Of a DNA stretch of 64,000 nucleotides, positions 42,879 to 51,934 are shown piece after piece. The first letter of the stretch is position 1. Each line of letters starts with the position of its first letter. The notes below the pieces were generated by a model, which had not been told where the DNA came from, searched no databases, and saw only the letters and a program-made list of their open reading frames with translations. This DNA comes from Paenibacillus sp. JDR-2 (GTDB lineage: Bacteria > Bacillota > Bacilli > Paenibacillales > Paenibacillaceae), in the NCBI RefSeq assembly GCF_000023585.1, contig NC_012914.1, positions 5,339,501 to 5,403,500 of the forward strand. The letters run 5' to 3'. A program made the position numbers and the translations under genes.

Positions 42879-44492
42879 ATGGTTGAAACGTTGATGCAGC
42901 TAACCGTTAGAGACATCCTGCAGCGCCCTCTGTTTCAGAAGGCTGAGACGATCGCAAGCGAAGAAGCGCTGAATCGCACCGTACGATGGGTCCACATTAT
43001 GGAAGTTACCCAGATTGGCAAGCTTCTAAGCGGCAATGAGCTGATCCTGTCCACCGGCATCGGCTGGCATGACGACGAGGAGCTAAGCCTATCCTTCCTT
43101 CGGCAGCTTATCGATTCCGGAGCCTCTGGCCTCTGTATCGAACTAGGCACCTACACCAAAAAGCCATCCGATGCCATGATCGAGCTGGCGGAGCGAGAGA
43201 ACTTTCCTCTCCTTTTTTTCCACGAGGAGGTTCGTTATATCGACATTACCCAAGATCTGCACGCCTACTTCATCCATCAGCATCACCGCATGGTCTATGA
43301 GCTTGAAGCGCTCTCCACCAAGCTGAACCAGCTATTGCTCTCCGGCAAAGGCATTATGCCGCTGCTTAAGCTTCTCCACCACACGACCGGTACCCAAGTC
43401 GCTTTTTTTCCGTTAAATGCCGAAGCAGAGTTTATTCCGCATATGCCCAAAGCCAAAGCAGACAGCTTCTACGAGCAATGGATTTACGGCGAAATGTTTG
43501 CCACCCCTGACCTGAAGCGCGGACTCGCGCACCGCCCGATTCTTGCCCTTGACCATCTATTTGCCGATTTGCTGCTGCAGTCCGAGCAGGAGTTGAGCGA
43601 ATTCCAGGTTCTAGCCCTCGACCGCTGCGCTACCGCTATCGCCCAAGAAATGATGCGTACCAAATATATGGAGGAGAGACGGCGCTACAAGGATGAAATG
43701 TGGGTAACGGATTGGCTGAGCGGCAAGCATGCCGAGAAGGAAGTGCGGGAGTATATCAGCTCGATCAGGCCCGCCGCCAAGCTTTACGGCTTAACCGTTT
43801 GCATATTCCGCTTGAACCTGAAGCTGGCGGAGTGGAAGGAAGGCGAAGAGCTGCTTATTCAGAAAAACATGGTTGCCCGCGCCATCTTCGAAGGCGAAGG
43901 CTACTTCCTTCTCCCCGCCATTTTGCATGATCATATCGTCTTTGTACTAATCGATCAGATGAAGCAGCTCAAGTGGAAGGATCGCCTCCTCCGCGCCATT
44001 GACCGTCTAAGAAAAACTGAGCACAACCCGGATTCGGCCCTATTTGCCGGAACGCTGGGCATCGGCAAATACTTGACCGATCTGTCCCGCGCCAAGGAAG
44101 GCTACGAGTCCGCGCAAGAGACGGTTGCGATTCAGACGGATATCGGGCCGCTGAGCTCGCCTTTTTTCAATGACCTGCACACGTACCGGATCATATCGGG
44201 TCTCAAGAAGACCGGCATGCTGCCCGCCCTCATCGAGGAATATATCGGCCCGCTCGCGCGGTACGATCAGGAGAAAAACGGGCAGCTGCTCAAAACGCTG
44301 AAGGTGTTCCTCTCCCTGTCCGGCTCCAAGCAGGATACGGCAAAAGAGTTGTTTATCGTCCGTCAGACGCTTTATCATCGGCTCGAGAAAATAGCATCGC
44401 TGTTAGGCGATGACTACCTCGTTGCAGATAAACGGCTGGCCATTGAGCTCGCATTAAATGCGTATGAATACACCTATGGGGCGATTCCCTAA
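42879..44492 (+). CDS. PucR-family transcriptional regulator (AdeR-like candidate)
   Basis: The 537-residue protein has an N-terminal PucR ligand domain (~5-130: TVRDILQRPLFQKAETIASE, VRWVHIMEV, LLSGNELILSTG), a GGDEF-like middle region (CdaR type), and a C-terminal helix-turn-helix of the PucR/HTH_30 type (LLKTLKVFLSLSGSKQDTA, RQTLYHRLEKIASLLG). Such regulators control purine, pyrimidine or amino acid use in bacilli. It is divergent from ald, like AdeR of B. subtilis, but it also borders the pyrimidine catabolic operon, with which it converges. Either or both may be its target. An ATG five codons downstream is an alternative start. Confidence 0.9.
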   Translation: MVETLMQLTVRDILQRPLFQKAETIASEEALNRTVRWVHIMEVTQIGKLLSGNELILSTGIGWHDDEELSLSFLRQLIDSGASGLCIELGTYTKKPSDAMIELAERENFPLLFFHEEVRYIDITQDLHAYFIHQHHRMVYELEALSTKLNQLLLSGKGIMPLLKLLHHTTGTQVAFFPLNAEAEFIPHMPKAKADSFYEQWIYGEMFATPDLKRGLAHRPILALDHLFADLLLQSEQELSEFQVLALDRCATAIAQEMMRTKYMEERRRYKDEMWVTDWLSGKHAEKEVREYISSIRPAAKLYGLTVCIFRLNLKLAEWKEGEELLIQKNMVARAIFEGEGYFLLPAILHDHIVFVLIDQMKQLKWKDRLLRAIDRLRKTEHNPDSALFAGTLGIGKYLTDLSRAKEGYESAQETVAIQTDIGPLSSPFFNDLHTYRIISGLKKTGMLPALIEEYIGPLARYDQEKNGQLLKTLKVFLSLSGSKQDTAKELFIVRQTLYHRLEKIASLLGDDYLVADKRLAIELALNAYEYTYGAIP

Positions 44493-44723
44493 TTACCCTG
44501 CATCATTCCAACCGGAGGAAGCCAGCTGCTTCACCACCAGATTGGACATATATTTCCGGGCATCCGCGGAGAGCAGCTGCAGCACCGCGCTCTCCCCGCC
44601 GGGATGAACAAGTTCTATGGTTGCCCCGCTCAAATTCTCCACTACGCTATGAATTCTGAACTGCCTGCCGATATAAGCATCCAGCTTTTGCTTCTCTTCC
44701 ATAAACTCCCGGTAAGCCGACAT
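44493..44723 (-). CDS. Small hypothetical protein at the end of the pyrimidine operon
   Basis: The 76-residue protein is not recognised. GGAGGTG lies 8-9 nt before the ATG, a strong ribosome site, and the gene follows the dihydropyrimidinase gene by 40 nt on the same strand, so it is probably the last gene of the operon. It is soluble, with an N-terminal helix (MSAYREFMEEKQKLDAYIG) and a short beta-rich body (FRIHSVVENLSGATIELV). Its stop abuts the stop of the convergent PucR gene; one base pair separates neither. Confidence 0.62.
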   Translation of the reverse strand: MSAYREFMEEKQKLDAYIGRQFRIHSVVENLSGATIELVHPGGESAVLQLLSADARKYMSNLVVKQLASSGWNDAG

Positions 44724-44763
44724 AAGTAAGCACCTCCGTTGAGTGGTCTTCCGGCCCGCATCC

Positions 44764-46152
44764 CTATCCCTGCTTATATGTCGCGCGCTTCAGGAATTGC
44801 CCCTTGCCCGCTTCCCCTACAAAAGCTTGATTCCGAATCACAAACTCGCCTCGCGACAATACGCTTTCCGGCACGCCGCTCACGCGAAGCCCTTCAAACG
44901 GGTTGTAATCGACGTTCATATGATGAGTCTCCGCCGATAACGTTCTATCCGCTGTTGGGTCAAAAATAACGATATCCGCGTCGCTGCCAACGGCAATCGT
45001 CCCTTTGCGCGGGAATAAGCCAAACAGCTTGGCGTTACGGGTAGCGACAATCTCTACGAATTGGTTCAGCGTCAGCTTGCCTTTCGCGACTCCCTCCGAG
45101 TATAGGATGGAGAAACGATCCTCAATGACCGGACCCCCGTTTGGAATTTTGCTGAAATCGCCCTTCCCCAAATCCTTTTGCCCTTTGAAGTTGAAGGAGC
45201 ATTGATCGGAGCCTAGCGTTTGCAGGGAACCCGTAATAAGCGCATTCCAGAGCACCTCTTGATGGCTCTTCTCGCGGAGAGGCGGAGACCATACATACTT
45301 GGCTCCTTCAAAATCCGGCAGCGCGAGGTACGACTGATCGAGCACCAGATACTGCGGGCAGGTCTCGCCCCACACATCTACCCCGCGGGTTCTTGCCTCG
45401 CGGATCGCCTTCACCGCTTCCGCGCAGGTGACATGCACGACATACAGCCTTGCACCCGTGAGCTCGGCAAGAGCCGCCGCGCGAGCCGTTGCTTCGCCTT
45501 CGATAGCGGAAGGCCGGGTCAGCGCATGGTAGATCGGGTCCGTATTCCCTTCGGCAAGCGCCTTCTCCACCAGAAACTCGATGACATCGCCGTTCTCGGC
45601 ATGCACCATCACCATGGCGCCAAGCTCCTTGGCCGATAACATGGTCCGGTATAACGTGCCGTCATCGGCTTGGAACACGTTTTTATACGCCATAAACACC
45701 TTAAACGAAGTAATCCCTTCGTCCTTCACGATGAAAGGCAGCTCCGCCAGCACGGCGTCATTGATCTCGCTGATCATCAGATGGAAGCTGTAGTCGATCA
45801 CGGCTTTGCCCCCGGCTTTCGCATGCCATTTCTGAAGCGACTCGCTTAGCGGCTTTCCCTTGTCCGTCAGGCAAAAATCGATAATCGTTGTGGTCCCGCC
45901 AAATGCCGCGGCTCTTGTCCCCGTCTCGAAATCATCGGCCGTCACCGTCCCGCCAAACGGCATATCCAGATGGGTATGCGGGTCTACGCCGCCAGGAAAC
46001 ACGTATTTCCCGGTTGCATCAACGATCTCCGCTTCCTCTGCCGAAAGGCCAAGACCAATCTGCTTGATAACGCCGTCCTCAATAAGAACATCAGCCCGAT
46101 ACGTATCCGCGGCGGTTACTATCGTGCCGTTTCGTATGATTTTCGCAGCCAT
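44764..46152 (-). CDS. hydA: Dihydropyrimidinase (hydantoinase)
   Basis: The 462-residue cyclic amidohydrolase opens 5,6-dihydrouracil or dihydrothymine to N-carbamoyl-beta-alanine or its methyl form. Metal and catalytic residues are present: H59 and H61 (DPHTHLD), the lysine that becomes carbamylated, K151 (TSFKVFMAYK), H184 (VMVHAENGD), H240 (YVVHVTCAEA) and the aspartate in TLGSDQCSF. The order and neighbours (preA 3 nt upstream) mark it as the second step of the reductive pathway rather than a stray hydantoinase. GGAGG lies 11 nt before the ATG. Confidence 0.95.
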   Translation of the reverse strand: MAAKIIRNGTIVTAADTYRADVLIEDGVIKQIGLGLSAEEAEIVDATGKYVFPGGVDPHTHLDMPFGGTVTADDFETGTRAAAFGGTTTIIDFCLTDKGKPLSESLQKWHAKAGGKAVIDYSFHLMISEINDAVLAELPFIVKDEGITSFKVFMAYKNVFQADDGTLYRTMLSAKELGAMVMVHAENGDVIEFLVEKALAEGNTDPIYHALTRPSAIEGEATARAAALAELTGARLYVVHVTCAEAVKAIREARTRGVDVWGETCPQYLVLDQSYLALPDFEGAKYVWSPPLREKSHQEVLWNALITGSLQTLGSDQCSFNFKGQKDLGKGDFSKIPNGGPVIEDRFSILYSEGVAKGKLTLNQFVEIVATRNAKLFGLFPRKGTIAVGSDADIVIFDPTADRTLSAETHHMNVDYNPFEGLRVSGVPESVLSRGEFVIRNQAFVGEAGKGQFLKRATYKQG

Positions 46153-46155
46153 CGC

Positions 46156-47460
46156 TTATACCGCCTCCTTGCTCGCGCCACCTGGCGCTTGATTGGAATC
46201 GCCGACTGAAGCGACCGCCTTCTGGCGCGCATTCCAGGACATCGGCAGCTCGCCGGAAGGAATCTCAACCATAGAGATCGCACCTTCCACCGGACAAACG
46301 ATCGAGCAAAGATTGCAGCCTACGCAATCCTCTTCCCGCACCTTGAGGTAAGCACGGCCGTCGTCCGTTGTCAGGCGTTCAATACATTGATGCGACGTAT
46401 CCTCGCAGGCAATATGGCACTTATTGCAGACGATGCAATTCTCCTCGTGAATCCGGGCAACAACCTGATAGTTCAGATCAAGATCGCCCCAATCGGAGTA
46501 TCGGGAAACGGATTTGCCAATCAGCTCTGTAACGGAGGATAAGCCTTTGTCATCCAGGTAGTTGTTCAGCCCGTCGATCATATCCTCCACGATGCTGAAG
46601 CCGTGATGCATGGCCGCTGTACACACCTGCACCCCGGTAGCTCCCATAAGCATAAACTCGACCGCATCCCGCCAATTGGAGACGCCTCCAATTCCCGAGA
46701 TCGGTACATTGACCTGAGCGTTACGCGCGCATTCCGCCACCATATTCAGCGCGATGGGCTTTACCGCCGGACCGCAATACCCGCCATGAGCACCTTTGCC
46801 GCCAACATGCGGAATCGTGTTCCAGGTGTCGAGATCCACGCCAGCCAGAGAGTTGATCGTATTGATAAGCGAGATCGCATCCGCGCCGCCGCGAACGGCC
46901 GCTTTGGCGGTAGCCGTAATATCCGTAATGTTAGGCGTCAGCTTCACGATGACCGGCGTCTTTGCCGCCTCCTTCGCCCACATCGTTTGCGCTTCAACCA
47001 GATCCGGCTGCTGGCCGGAGGCCGAGCCCATGCCGCGCTCCGCCATGCCATGCGGACAGCCGAAGTTCAGCTCCAGTCCGTCGACGCCTACGGCCTCGAC
47101 TTTTTTTACAATTTCATGCCACTTCTCCCGCTTCGGCTCCACCATAAGGGACACCACGACGGCATGGTTCGGAAACCGTTTCTTCGTCTCGTAAATCTCC
47201 TTCAAATTCACTTCAAGCGGCCGGTCCGTAATCAGCTCGATATTGTTAAAGCCCGCCACGCGCTGACCGTTAAAATGCACGGCCGCAAACCTCGACGAAG
47301 TGTTGATAATCGGATCCCCAAGGGTCTTCCATACCGCTCCGCCCCAACCCGCCTCGAAAGCCCGCTGCACCTGGTAGCCCGTATTCGTTGGCGGCGCCGA
47401 CGCTAACCAGAACGGATTCGGCGAGGATATGCCCGCCAGATTGATACGCAAATCAGCCAT
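46156..47460 (-). CDS. preA: NAD-dependent dihydropyrimidine dehydrogenase, subunit PreA
   Basis: The 434-residue subunit reduces uracil or thymine. An FMN barrel of the dihydroorotate-dehydrogenase type (NLAGISSPNPFWLASAPPT, ELNFGCPHGM, TPNITDI) covers ~1-320. The C-terminus has two 4Fe-4S clusters: C342/345/348/352 (CIVCNKCHIAC) and C379/382/385/389 (CVGCNLCSIVC), the latter followed by P. AGGAGG is well placed ahead of the ATG. It works with PreT, encoded directly upstream. Confidence 0.95.
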   Translation of the reverse strand: MADLRINLAGISSPNPFWLASAPPTNTGYQVQRAFEAGWGGAVWKTLGDPIINTSSRFAAVHFNGQRVAGFNNIELITDRPLEVNLKEIYETKKRFPNHAVVVSLMVEPKREKWHEIVKKVEAVGVDGLELNFGCPHGMAERGMGSASGQQPDLVEAQTMWAKEAAKTPVIVKLTPNITDITATAKAAVRGGADAISLINTINSLAGVDLDTWNTIPHVGGKGAHGGYCGPAVKPIALNMVAECARNAQVNVPISGIGGVSNWRDAVEFMLMGATGVQVCTAAMHHGFSIVEDMIDGLNNYLDDKGLSSVTELIGKSVSRYSDWGDLDLNYQVVARIHEENCIVCNKCHIACEDTSHQCIERLTTDDGRAYLKVREEDCVGCNLCSIVCPVEGAISMVEIPSGELPMSWNARQKAVASVGDSNQAPGGASKEAV

Positions 47461-47486
47461 CGCGTTTCCCCTCCTAAAAAATATGA

Positions 47487-48842
47487 TTACGCCGTCTCCC
47501 CCTGCTCCTTCACCAGCTGCCGATAGATGGCATACGCGGCTTTCTTGCCCTGCTGCGCCGCCGATACAACCATCGCTTCCCCTTGGCCGTCGCCAAAAAT
47601 AACATCGCCAGCCGCATACACCTGCGGATCGGACGTTTGGAACGTAACCGGATCAATCGCTACGATTCCGCGTTTATGCGAGAGACCAAGCTGCTCGACC
47701 AGGCCGATATGACGCGTTTGACCAATGGCAAGAACAACCGCATCCACATCCATAAAAAACTCCGAGCCTTCCACCGGCACCGGCCGGATCCGGCCACCGC
47801 TCTCTTCAAGCTTCATCAACGTGCATTCGAGCGCCGTTACATTGCCCGCCGAATCTCCAACGATCCGCTTTGGCGCGGTCAGCCATTTGAACATGACGCC
47901 GTCCTGCTTCGCAAAATCGAATTCGAAATCGTAAGCCGTCATCTCTACGGAAGTCCGGCGGTAGACAATCGTCACCTCGTCCGCTCCGAGCCGAACCGAA
48001 CAGGTCGCCGCGTCAATAGCGGTATTGCCGGCACCGATAACGGCAACCTTTTTTCCCGCAATATCCGTACGAATGGACGATTTGGTCGATTCTACGAATT
48101 CGATAGCGTCATAGACGCCTCGGAGACCTTCGCCCCCGATGCCCAGCTTCGGCACCTTGGACATGCCGATGGCCAGGACAATCGCATCGTACTGCTGCTT
48201 TAATTCCTCGACGCTGATATCGATCCCAACCTTCACGCCCGTTCGGATCTCTACGCCAAGCTGCTTGACCTGCTCTACTTCCCAGAGCGAGATTTCCTGC
48301 GGCAGCCGGAACGAGACAATGCCATGCGTATCAAGGCCGCCTGCCTGCTCCTTCGCTTCGAACACCGTGACCGCAAAGCCGAACCGGGCAAGCTCCCTGG
48401 CCGCCGACAAGCCTGCAGGACCACCTCCGATAACGGCGGCTTTTTTCCCGTTGCTGCTTCCTGCCTTGAACAATACCTGCTCGTTGCGGATTGCCCAATC
48501 GGTCGCGTAACGCTGCAGATCCCCGATCATAATCGGCTTGGACGAATGGTTAAGCACGCAGGCCCCTTCGCATAGCTCCTCCGTCGGGCATACCCGCGAG
48601 CAGCTTGCGCCAACGGGATTCGCCTCCATAATGGCGCGGGCGGAGCCTTTCATGTTGCCGGAGGCGATCTTTTTGATAAAGGACGGAATGTTGATGCCCG
48701 TCGGACAAGCCTTAATGCACGGGGCATCATAGCAATACAGGCAGCGGTTCGACTCCTCGATCGCCTCCTTGGGCTTCATTCCGGCTTTCACCTCGGCAAA
48801 ATTACGCCGCAAAGATTCCGCGGATATAAACGTTGCAGCCAT
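47487..48842 (-). CDS. preT: NAD(P)-dependent dihydropyrimidine dehydrogenase, subunit PreT
   Basis: The 451-residue flavoprotein passes electrons from NAD(P)H to PreA. I choose the ATG at 48842 (GGGGGATG 8 nt upstream); a longer frame would overlap the upstream gene. Two cysteine groups near the N-terminus (C34/37/42/46 and C81/85/91/95) form the glutamate-synthase-like iron-sulfur domain. The FAD motif AAVIGGGPAGLSAARELA is at 136-152 and the NAD(P) motif VAVIGAGNTAIDAA is near 285. It ends 26 nt before preA, so the subunits are made together. Confidence 0.94.
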   Translation of the reverse strand: MAATFISAESLRRNFAEVKAGMKPKEAIEESNRCLYCYDAPCIKACPTGINIPSFIKKIASGNMKGSARAIMEANPVGASCSRVCPTEELCEGACVLNHSSKPIMIGDLQRYATDWAIRNEQVLFKAGSSNGKKAAVIGGGPAGLSAARELARFGFAVTVFEAKEQAGGLDTHGIVSFRLPQEISLWEVEQVKQLGVEIRTGVKVGIDISVEELKQQYDAIVLAIGMSKVPKLGIGGEGLRGVYDAIEFVESTKSSIRTDIAGKKVAVIGAGNTAIDAATCSVRLGADEVTIVYRRTSVEMTAYDFEFDFAKQDGVMFKWLTAPKRIVGDSAGNVTALECTLMKLEESGGRIRPVPVEGSEFFMDVDAVVLAIGQTRHIGLVEQLGLSHKRGIVAIDPVTFQTSDPQVYAAGDVIFGDGQGEAMVVSAAQQGKKAAYAIYRQLVKEQGETA

Positions 48843-48871
48843 CCGTTCATCCCCCTTTCCCATAGCGCTTA

Positions 48872-49753
48872 TTATAGGTTTATGATGCTGTCGTACGTTT
48901 CCGGCCTGCGGTCCCGATAAAACTGCCAAATATTCCGCACCTCGCGGATCAGCTCTTTATCCATGACGCCAATTACAACCTCATCCTGATTCCGGCTGCC
49001 GATAGCCACAATCGAGCCGCGCGGGTCAACCAAATAAGACTGTCCGTAAAACTCTCCCATATTCCAAGGCGCCTCGTACCCGACCCGATTGATAGCCGCC
49101 ACGTAATAGCCGTTCGCCACCGCATGAGCCGGCTGTTCCAGCTTCCATAGGTATTCCGAAGTGCCCGCTACCGTCGCGGAAGGATTAAAAACAATCTCCG
49201 CCCCGTTCAGCCCAAGCGCACGCGCCCCTTCCGGGAAATGCCGATCATAGCAGATGTATACGCCAACCTTCGCGTAAGCCGTATCAAATACCGGATAACC
49301 TACATTGCCCGGCTTAAAATAATACTTCTCCCAAAAGCCGCATCCCCCGTCGCCTGCCGCTACATGCGGAATGTGATGCTTGCGGTATTTGCCGAGGTAA
49401 GCGCCGTCCGCGTCAATAACCGCTGCGGAGTTATAGTAATTCGCAATGCCGTCACGCTCATATATAGGAAGCACAATAACGACGCCTAGCTCCCGGGCGA
49501 GCTCCCGGAACAGCTTTGTAGTCGGCCCGTTAGGAATTTCCTCAGCGGCGTCATACCATTTGGTTACCTGCTCCGCACAGAAATACGGTCCGTAGAAGAT
49601 CTCCTGCAGCGAGATAATCCGAGCGCCTTTGGCAGCGGCTTCGCGTACAAGACGGATATGCTTTTCAATCGCCGCCTTCTTGTGCGCCTCTACCGGCTCA
49701 TCGCCATGTACGTCATGAGATGCCTGGACTAATCCAATCGTTACCTTACTCAT
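48872..49753 (-). CDS. Nitrilase-family beta-ureidopropionase
   Basis: The 293-residue carbon-nitrogen hydrolase should cleave N-carbamoyl-beta-alanine to beta-alanine, CO2 and ammonia. The nitrilase triad is intact: E51 (SLQEIFYGPYFC), K125 (GKYRKHHIPH) and C168 (GVYICYDRHFPE). The start is the ATG at 49753, behind GGGAGGAG; it overlaps the end of the upstream amidohydrolase gene by 8 nt, which suggests translational coupling. An earlier in-frame start at 49780 is less likely. Its place between the M20 hydrolase and preT supports a role in pyrimidine breakdown. Confidence 0.92.
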   Translation of the reverse strand: MSKVTIGLVQASHDVHGDEPVEAHKKAAIEKHIRLVREAAAKGARIISLQEIFYGPYFCAEQVTKWYDAAEEIPNGPTTKLFRELARELGVVIVLPIYERDGIANYYNSAAVIDADGAYLGKYRKHHIPHVAAGDGGCGFWEKYYFKPGNVGYPVFDTAYAKVGVYICYDRHFPEGARALGLNGAEIVFNPSATVAGTSEYLWKLEQPAHAVANGYYVAAINRVGYEAPWNMGEFYGQSYLVDPRGSIVAIGSRNQDEVVIGVMDKELIREVRNIWQFYRDRRPETYDSIINL

Positions 49754-51020
49754 CGCTTCTCCTCCCGATTCCGCTCGCAATACGTATAGCCGACCGGTAC
49801 AGCAGCTCCGTTCCCAAAGCTATATCCTCCGGAGAAGAATACTCCTTGGGGTTATGGCTGATGCCGTCCTTGCACCGGACAAAAATCATGCTGTAATCCG
49901 TCACGTAAGACATCGTCAGCGAATCGTGGAACGGCCCGCTCATCAGCTCAGGCAGCTTCATCCCCATGCCGGACGCTTCCTTCCGCAAGATGTCCTTCAT
50001 CCATTCCGCGCAATACCGCGGTTCGCTGTTCGTATCCTCCCGGATCAGATACTGCAGGTCATGCTCATCGCAGATGTCCTGAATGGTATCCAGCAGCTGC
50101 TGCTCCCGCTCGTTCCGGCGGGAGAGAACGATATCCCGGAGGTCAACCGTAAACGTCACCTTTTCCGGGATGATGTTGCGGGAATCCGGAAACACCGACA
50201 GCGAGCCTACTGTTCCAACTGTTGAAGCCCCGTCCTCCAGACGGGCGAGGTCGTTAAGAGCAACAATCACCTTTGCCGCGCCAACCAGCGCGTCCCTCCT
50301 CATCGGCATGGGCACCGAGCCCGCATGTCCTGCAAAGCCGTTCAGCTCAACCGTCCACCAGAGCGGGCCGGAAATGCCGGTTACGATGCCAATCGGCGAA
50401 TCCAGCGATTCAAGCACCGGCCCTTGTTCAATATGAAGCTCCAGGAACGCGCCGATCCTTCCCGCCTCAAACGCATATCCTTCAAACTCTGCCGGGTCGC
50501 AGCCGAACTCCAGCAAGGCTTCCCGGCGAGTTACGCCATTCTTGTCTGTCCGGTCAAGCTCCCCTTCCTCGAGCTTGCCCGTCATGCCGCGGACGCCAAA
50601 TAATCCTTTGTTGAAGCGGCAGCCCTCTTCATCGCAAAAGGCGACCACCTCAATGTCCATTTCGGGTGTGAAACCTTTTTCAGCCATCGTCTGGACCGCT
50701 TCAATCGCTCCAAGAACGCCGATAGCCCCATCATACCGTCCGCCATAGGGCTGGGAATCGACATGGGAGCCTAGCATAAGGACCGGAAGCTCCGGATGTT
50801 TTCCTCTGAATACGCCTATCAGATTGCCAAAAGGATCTATTCTTGCGGTCATTCCCGCTGCTTCCATCCAGCTCTTCACCTGCTCTACTCCCGCTCTATC
50901 TTCCTTCGACAAAGCCAGCCGGCATACGCCGGTCTCCCCAATCCTTCCGATCTGCGCCAGCTCCTCGGTATGCCGGTTCAGCCGTTCTGCATTAATCGTA
51001 GCGTTGAGCTCCACACCCAT
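49746..51020 (-). CDS. M20-family zinc amidohydrolase (N-carbamoyl amino acid hydrolase / allantoate amidohydrolase type)
   Basis: The 424-residue protein (ATG at 51020, GGGAGGGA upstream) belongs to the M20 amidases that act on N-carbamoyl amino acids, ureidoglycolate or allantoate. Metal ligands: H86 and D97 (GSHVDSQPYGGRYDGAIG), E131/E132 (CDEEGCRFNKGLFG), the HIEQGPVLE histidine and the C-terminal histidine in GISHNPKEYSS. In this operon it may be a second beta-ureidopropionase, next to the nitrilase type. It overlaps the next gene by 8 nt. Allantoate use is possible but no allantoinase gene is seen here. Confidence 0.9.
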   Translation of the reverse strand: MGVELNATINAERLNRHTEELAQIGRIGETGVCRLALSKEDRAGVEQVKSWMEAAGMTARIDPFGNLIGVFRGKHPELPVLMLGSHVDSQPYGGRYDGAIGVLGAIEAVQTMAEKGFTPEMDIEVVAFCDEEGCRFNKGLFGVRGMTGKLEEGELDRTDKNGVTRREALLEFGCDPAEFEGYAFEAGRIGAFLELHIEQGPVLESLDSPIGIVTGISGPLWWTVELNGFAGHAGSVPMPMRRDALVGAAKVIVALNDLARLEDGASTVGTVGSLSVFPDSRNIIPEKVTFTVDLRDIVLSRRNEREQQLLDTIQDICDEHDLQYLIREDTNSEPRYCAEWMKDILRKEASGMGMKLPELMSGPFHDSLTMSYVTDYSMIFVRCKDGISHNPKEYSSPEDIALGTELLYRSAIRIASGIGRRSDE

Positions 51021-51934
51021 GTCCCGTTCCCTCCCGTCCAAGTCTCCGATGACATATAAGTATGTACGAGATTTGAATTTATACGGCTAGTCAGAACACC
51101 ATCCCTCGAACTCTGGCAACTAAGCGCGGCGTTAAGGTCCCTTAGGGACCTTAATTGTTACTCACATGCTACTTATCAAGGCGGAATCCTGCCACTTTCA
51201 ACGCGTTAAGGTCCTTTAGGGATCTTAACCATCCAACTCGACTGCTTTTTATCGTGTTTAAGGTCCCTCAGGGACCTTATTTCCTGCTCGCACGTTACTT
51301 TCAAGGCGGAATCCTGCCACTTTCAACGCGTTAAGGTCCCTCAGGGACCTTAACCGCCCAACTCGACTGCTTTTTATCGTGTTTAAGGTCCCTCAGGGAC
51401 CTTATTTCCTTCTCGCACGTTACTTTCAAAGCGGAATCCTGCCACTTTCAACGCGTTAAGGTCCCTCAGGGACCTTAACCACCTAACTCGACTGCTTTTT
51501 ATCGTGTTTAAGGTCCCTCAGGGACCTCATTTCCTGCTCGCACACTACTTTCAAGGTCAAATCCTGCCACTTTCAACGCGTTAAGGTCCCTCAGGGACCT
51601 TAACCATCCAACTCGACTGCTTTTTCTCGAGCTTAAGATCCCTTAGGACCTTAACTCCTGCTCACACGTTACTTTTAAGGCCGAACCCTGCCACTTTCAA
51701 CGCGTTAAGGTCCCTCAGGGACCCTAACCACCTAACTCGACTGCTTTTTATCGTGTTTAAGGTCCCTGAGGGACCTCATTTCCTGCTCGCACGTTACTTT
51801 CAAGGCGGAACCCTGCCACTTTCAACGTGTTAAGGTCCTTTAGGGATCTTAACCACCTAACTCAACTGCTTTTTCTCGTGTTTAAGGTCCCTAGGAACCT
51901 TATGCATCTCCCCCACTACCTCGTATGTTATCCG
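51021..51934. other. 914-bp intergenic region dominated by a palindrome array
   Basis: No credible gene. The first ~110 bases should hold the promoter of the catabolic operon (minus-strand TATAAA at about 51083-51078 is the best -10; no clear -35). From 51132 to 51904 the region is an ordered palindrome array (see the repeat entry). No intrinsic terminator with a T run is seen after the binding-protein gene. Confidence 0.7.
51132..51904. repeat. BIME-like array of 13 palindromes in ~125-bp units
   Basis: The core is a palindrome with arms TTAAGGTCCCT and AGGGACCTTAA around one central base. Copies start at 51132, 51206, 51258, 51331, 51383, 51456, 51508, 51581, 51633, 51705, 51757, 51830 and 51882. 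Copies alternate between two spacers, one of ~29 bp (contains AACTCGACTGCTTTTTATCGTG) shortened here to AACTCGACTGCTTTTTATCG, and one of ~50 bp (contains CCTGCCACTTTCAACGCG). The full units repeat every 124-125 bp, six times. Many arms carry paired, compensating changes (for example CCTTTAGGGATCTTAA). No protein frame spans it. The arrangement resembles bacterial interspersed mosaic elements. Confidence 0.9.

Noticed and set aside
51132..51904. CRISPR array
   Set aside because: The repeats are palindromic, the spacers are the same from unit to unit, and no cas gene is near, so this is not a CRISPR array.
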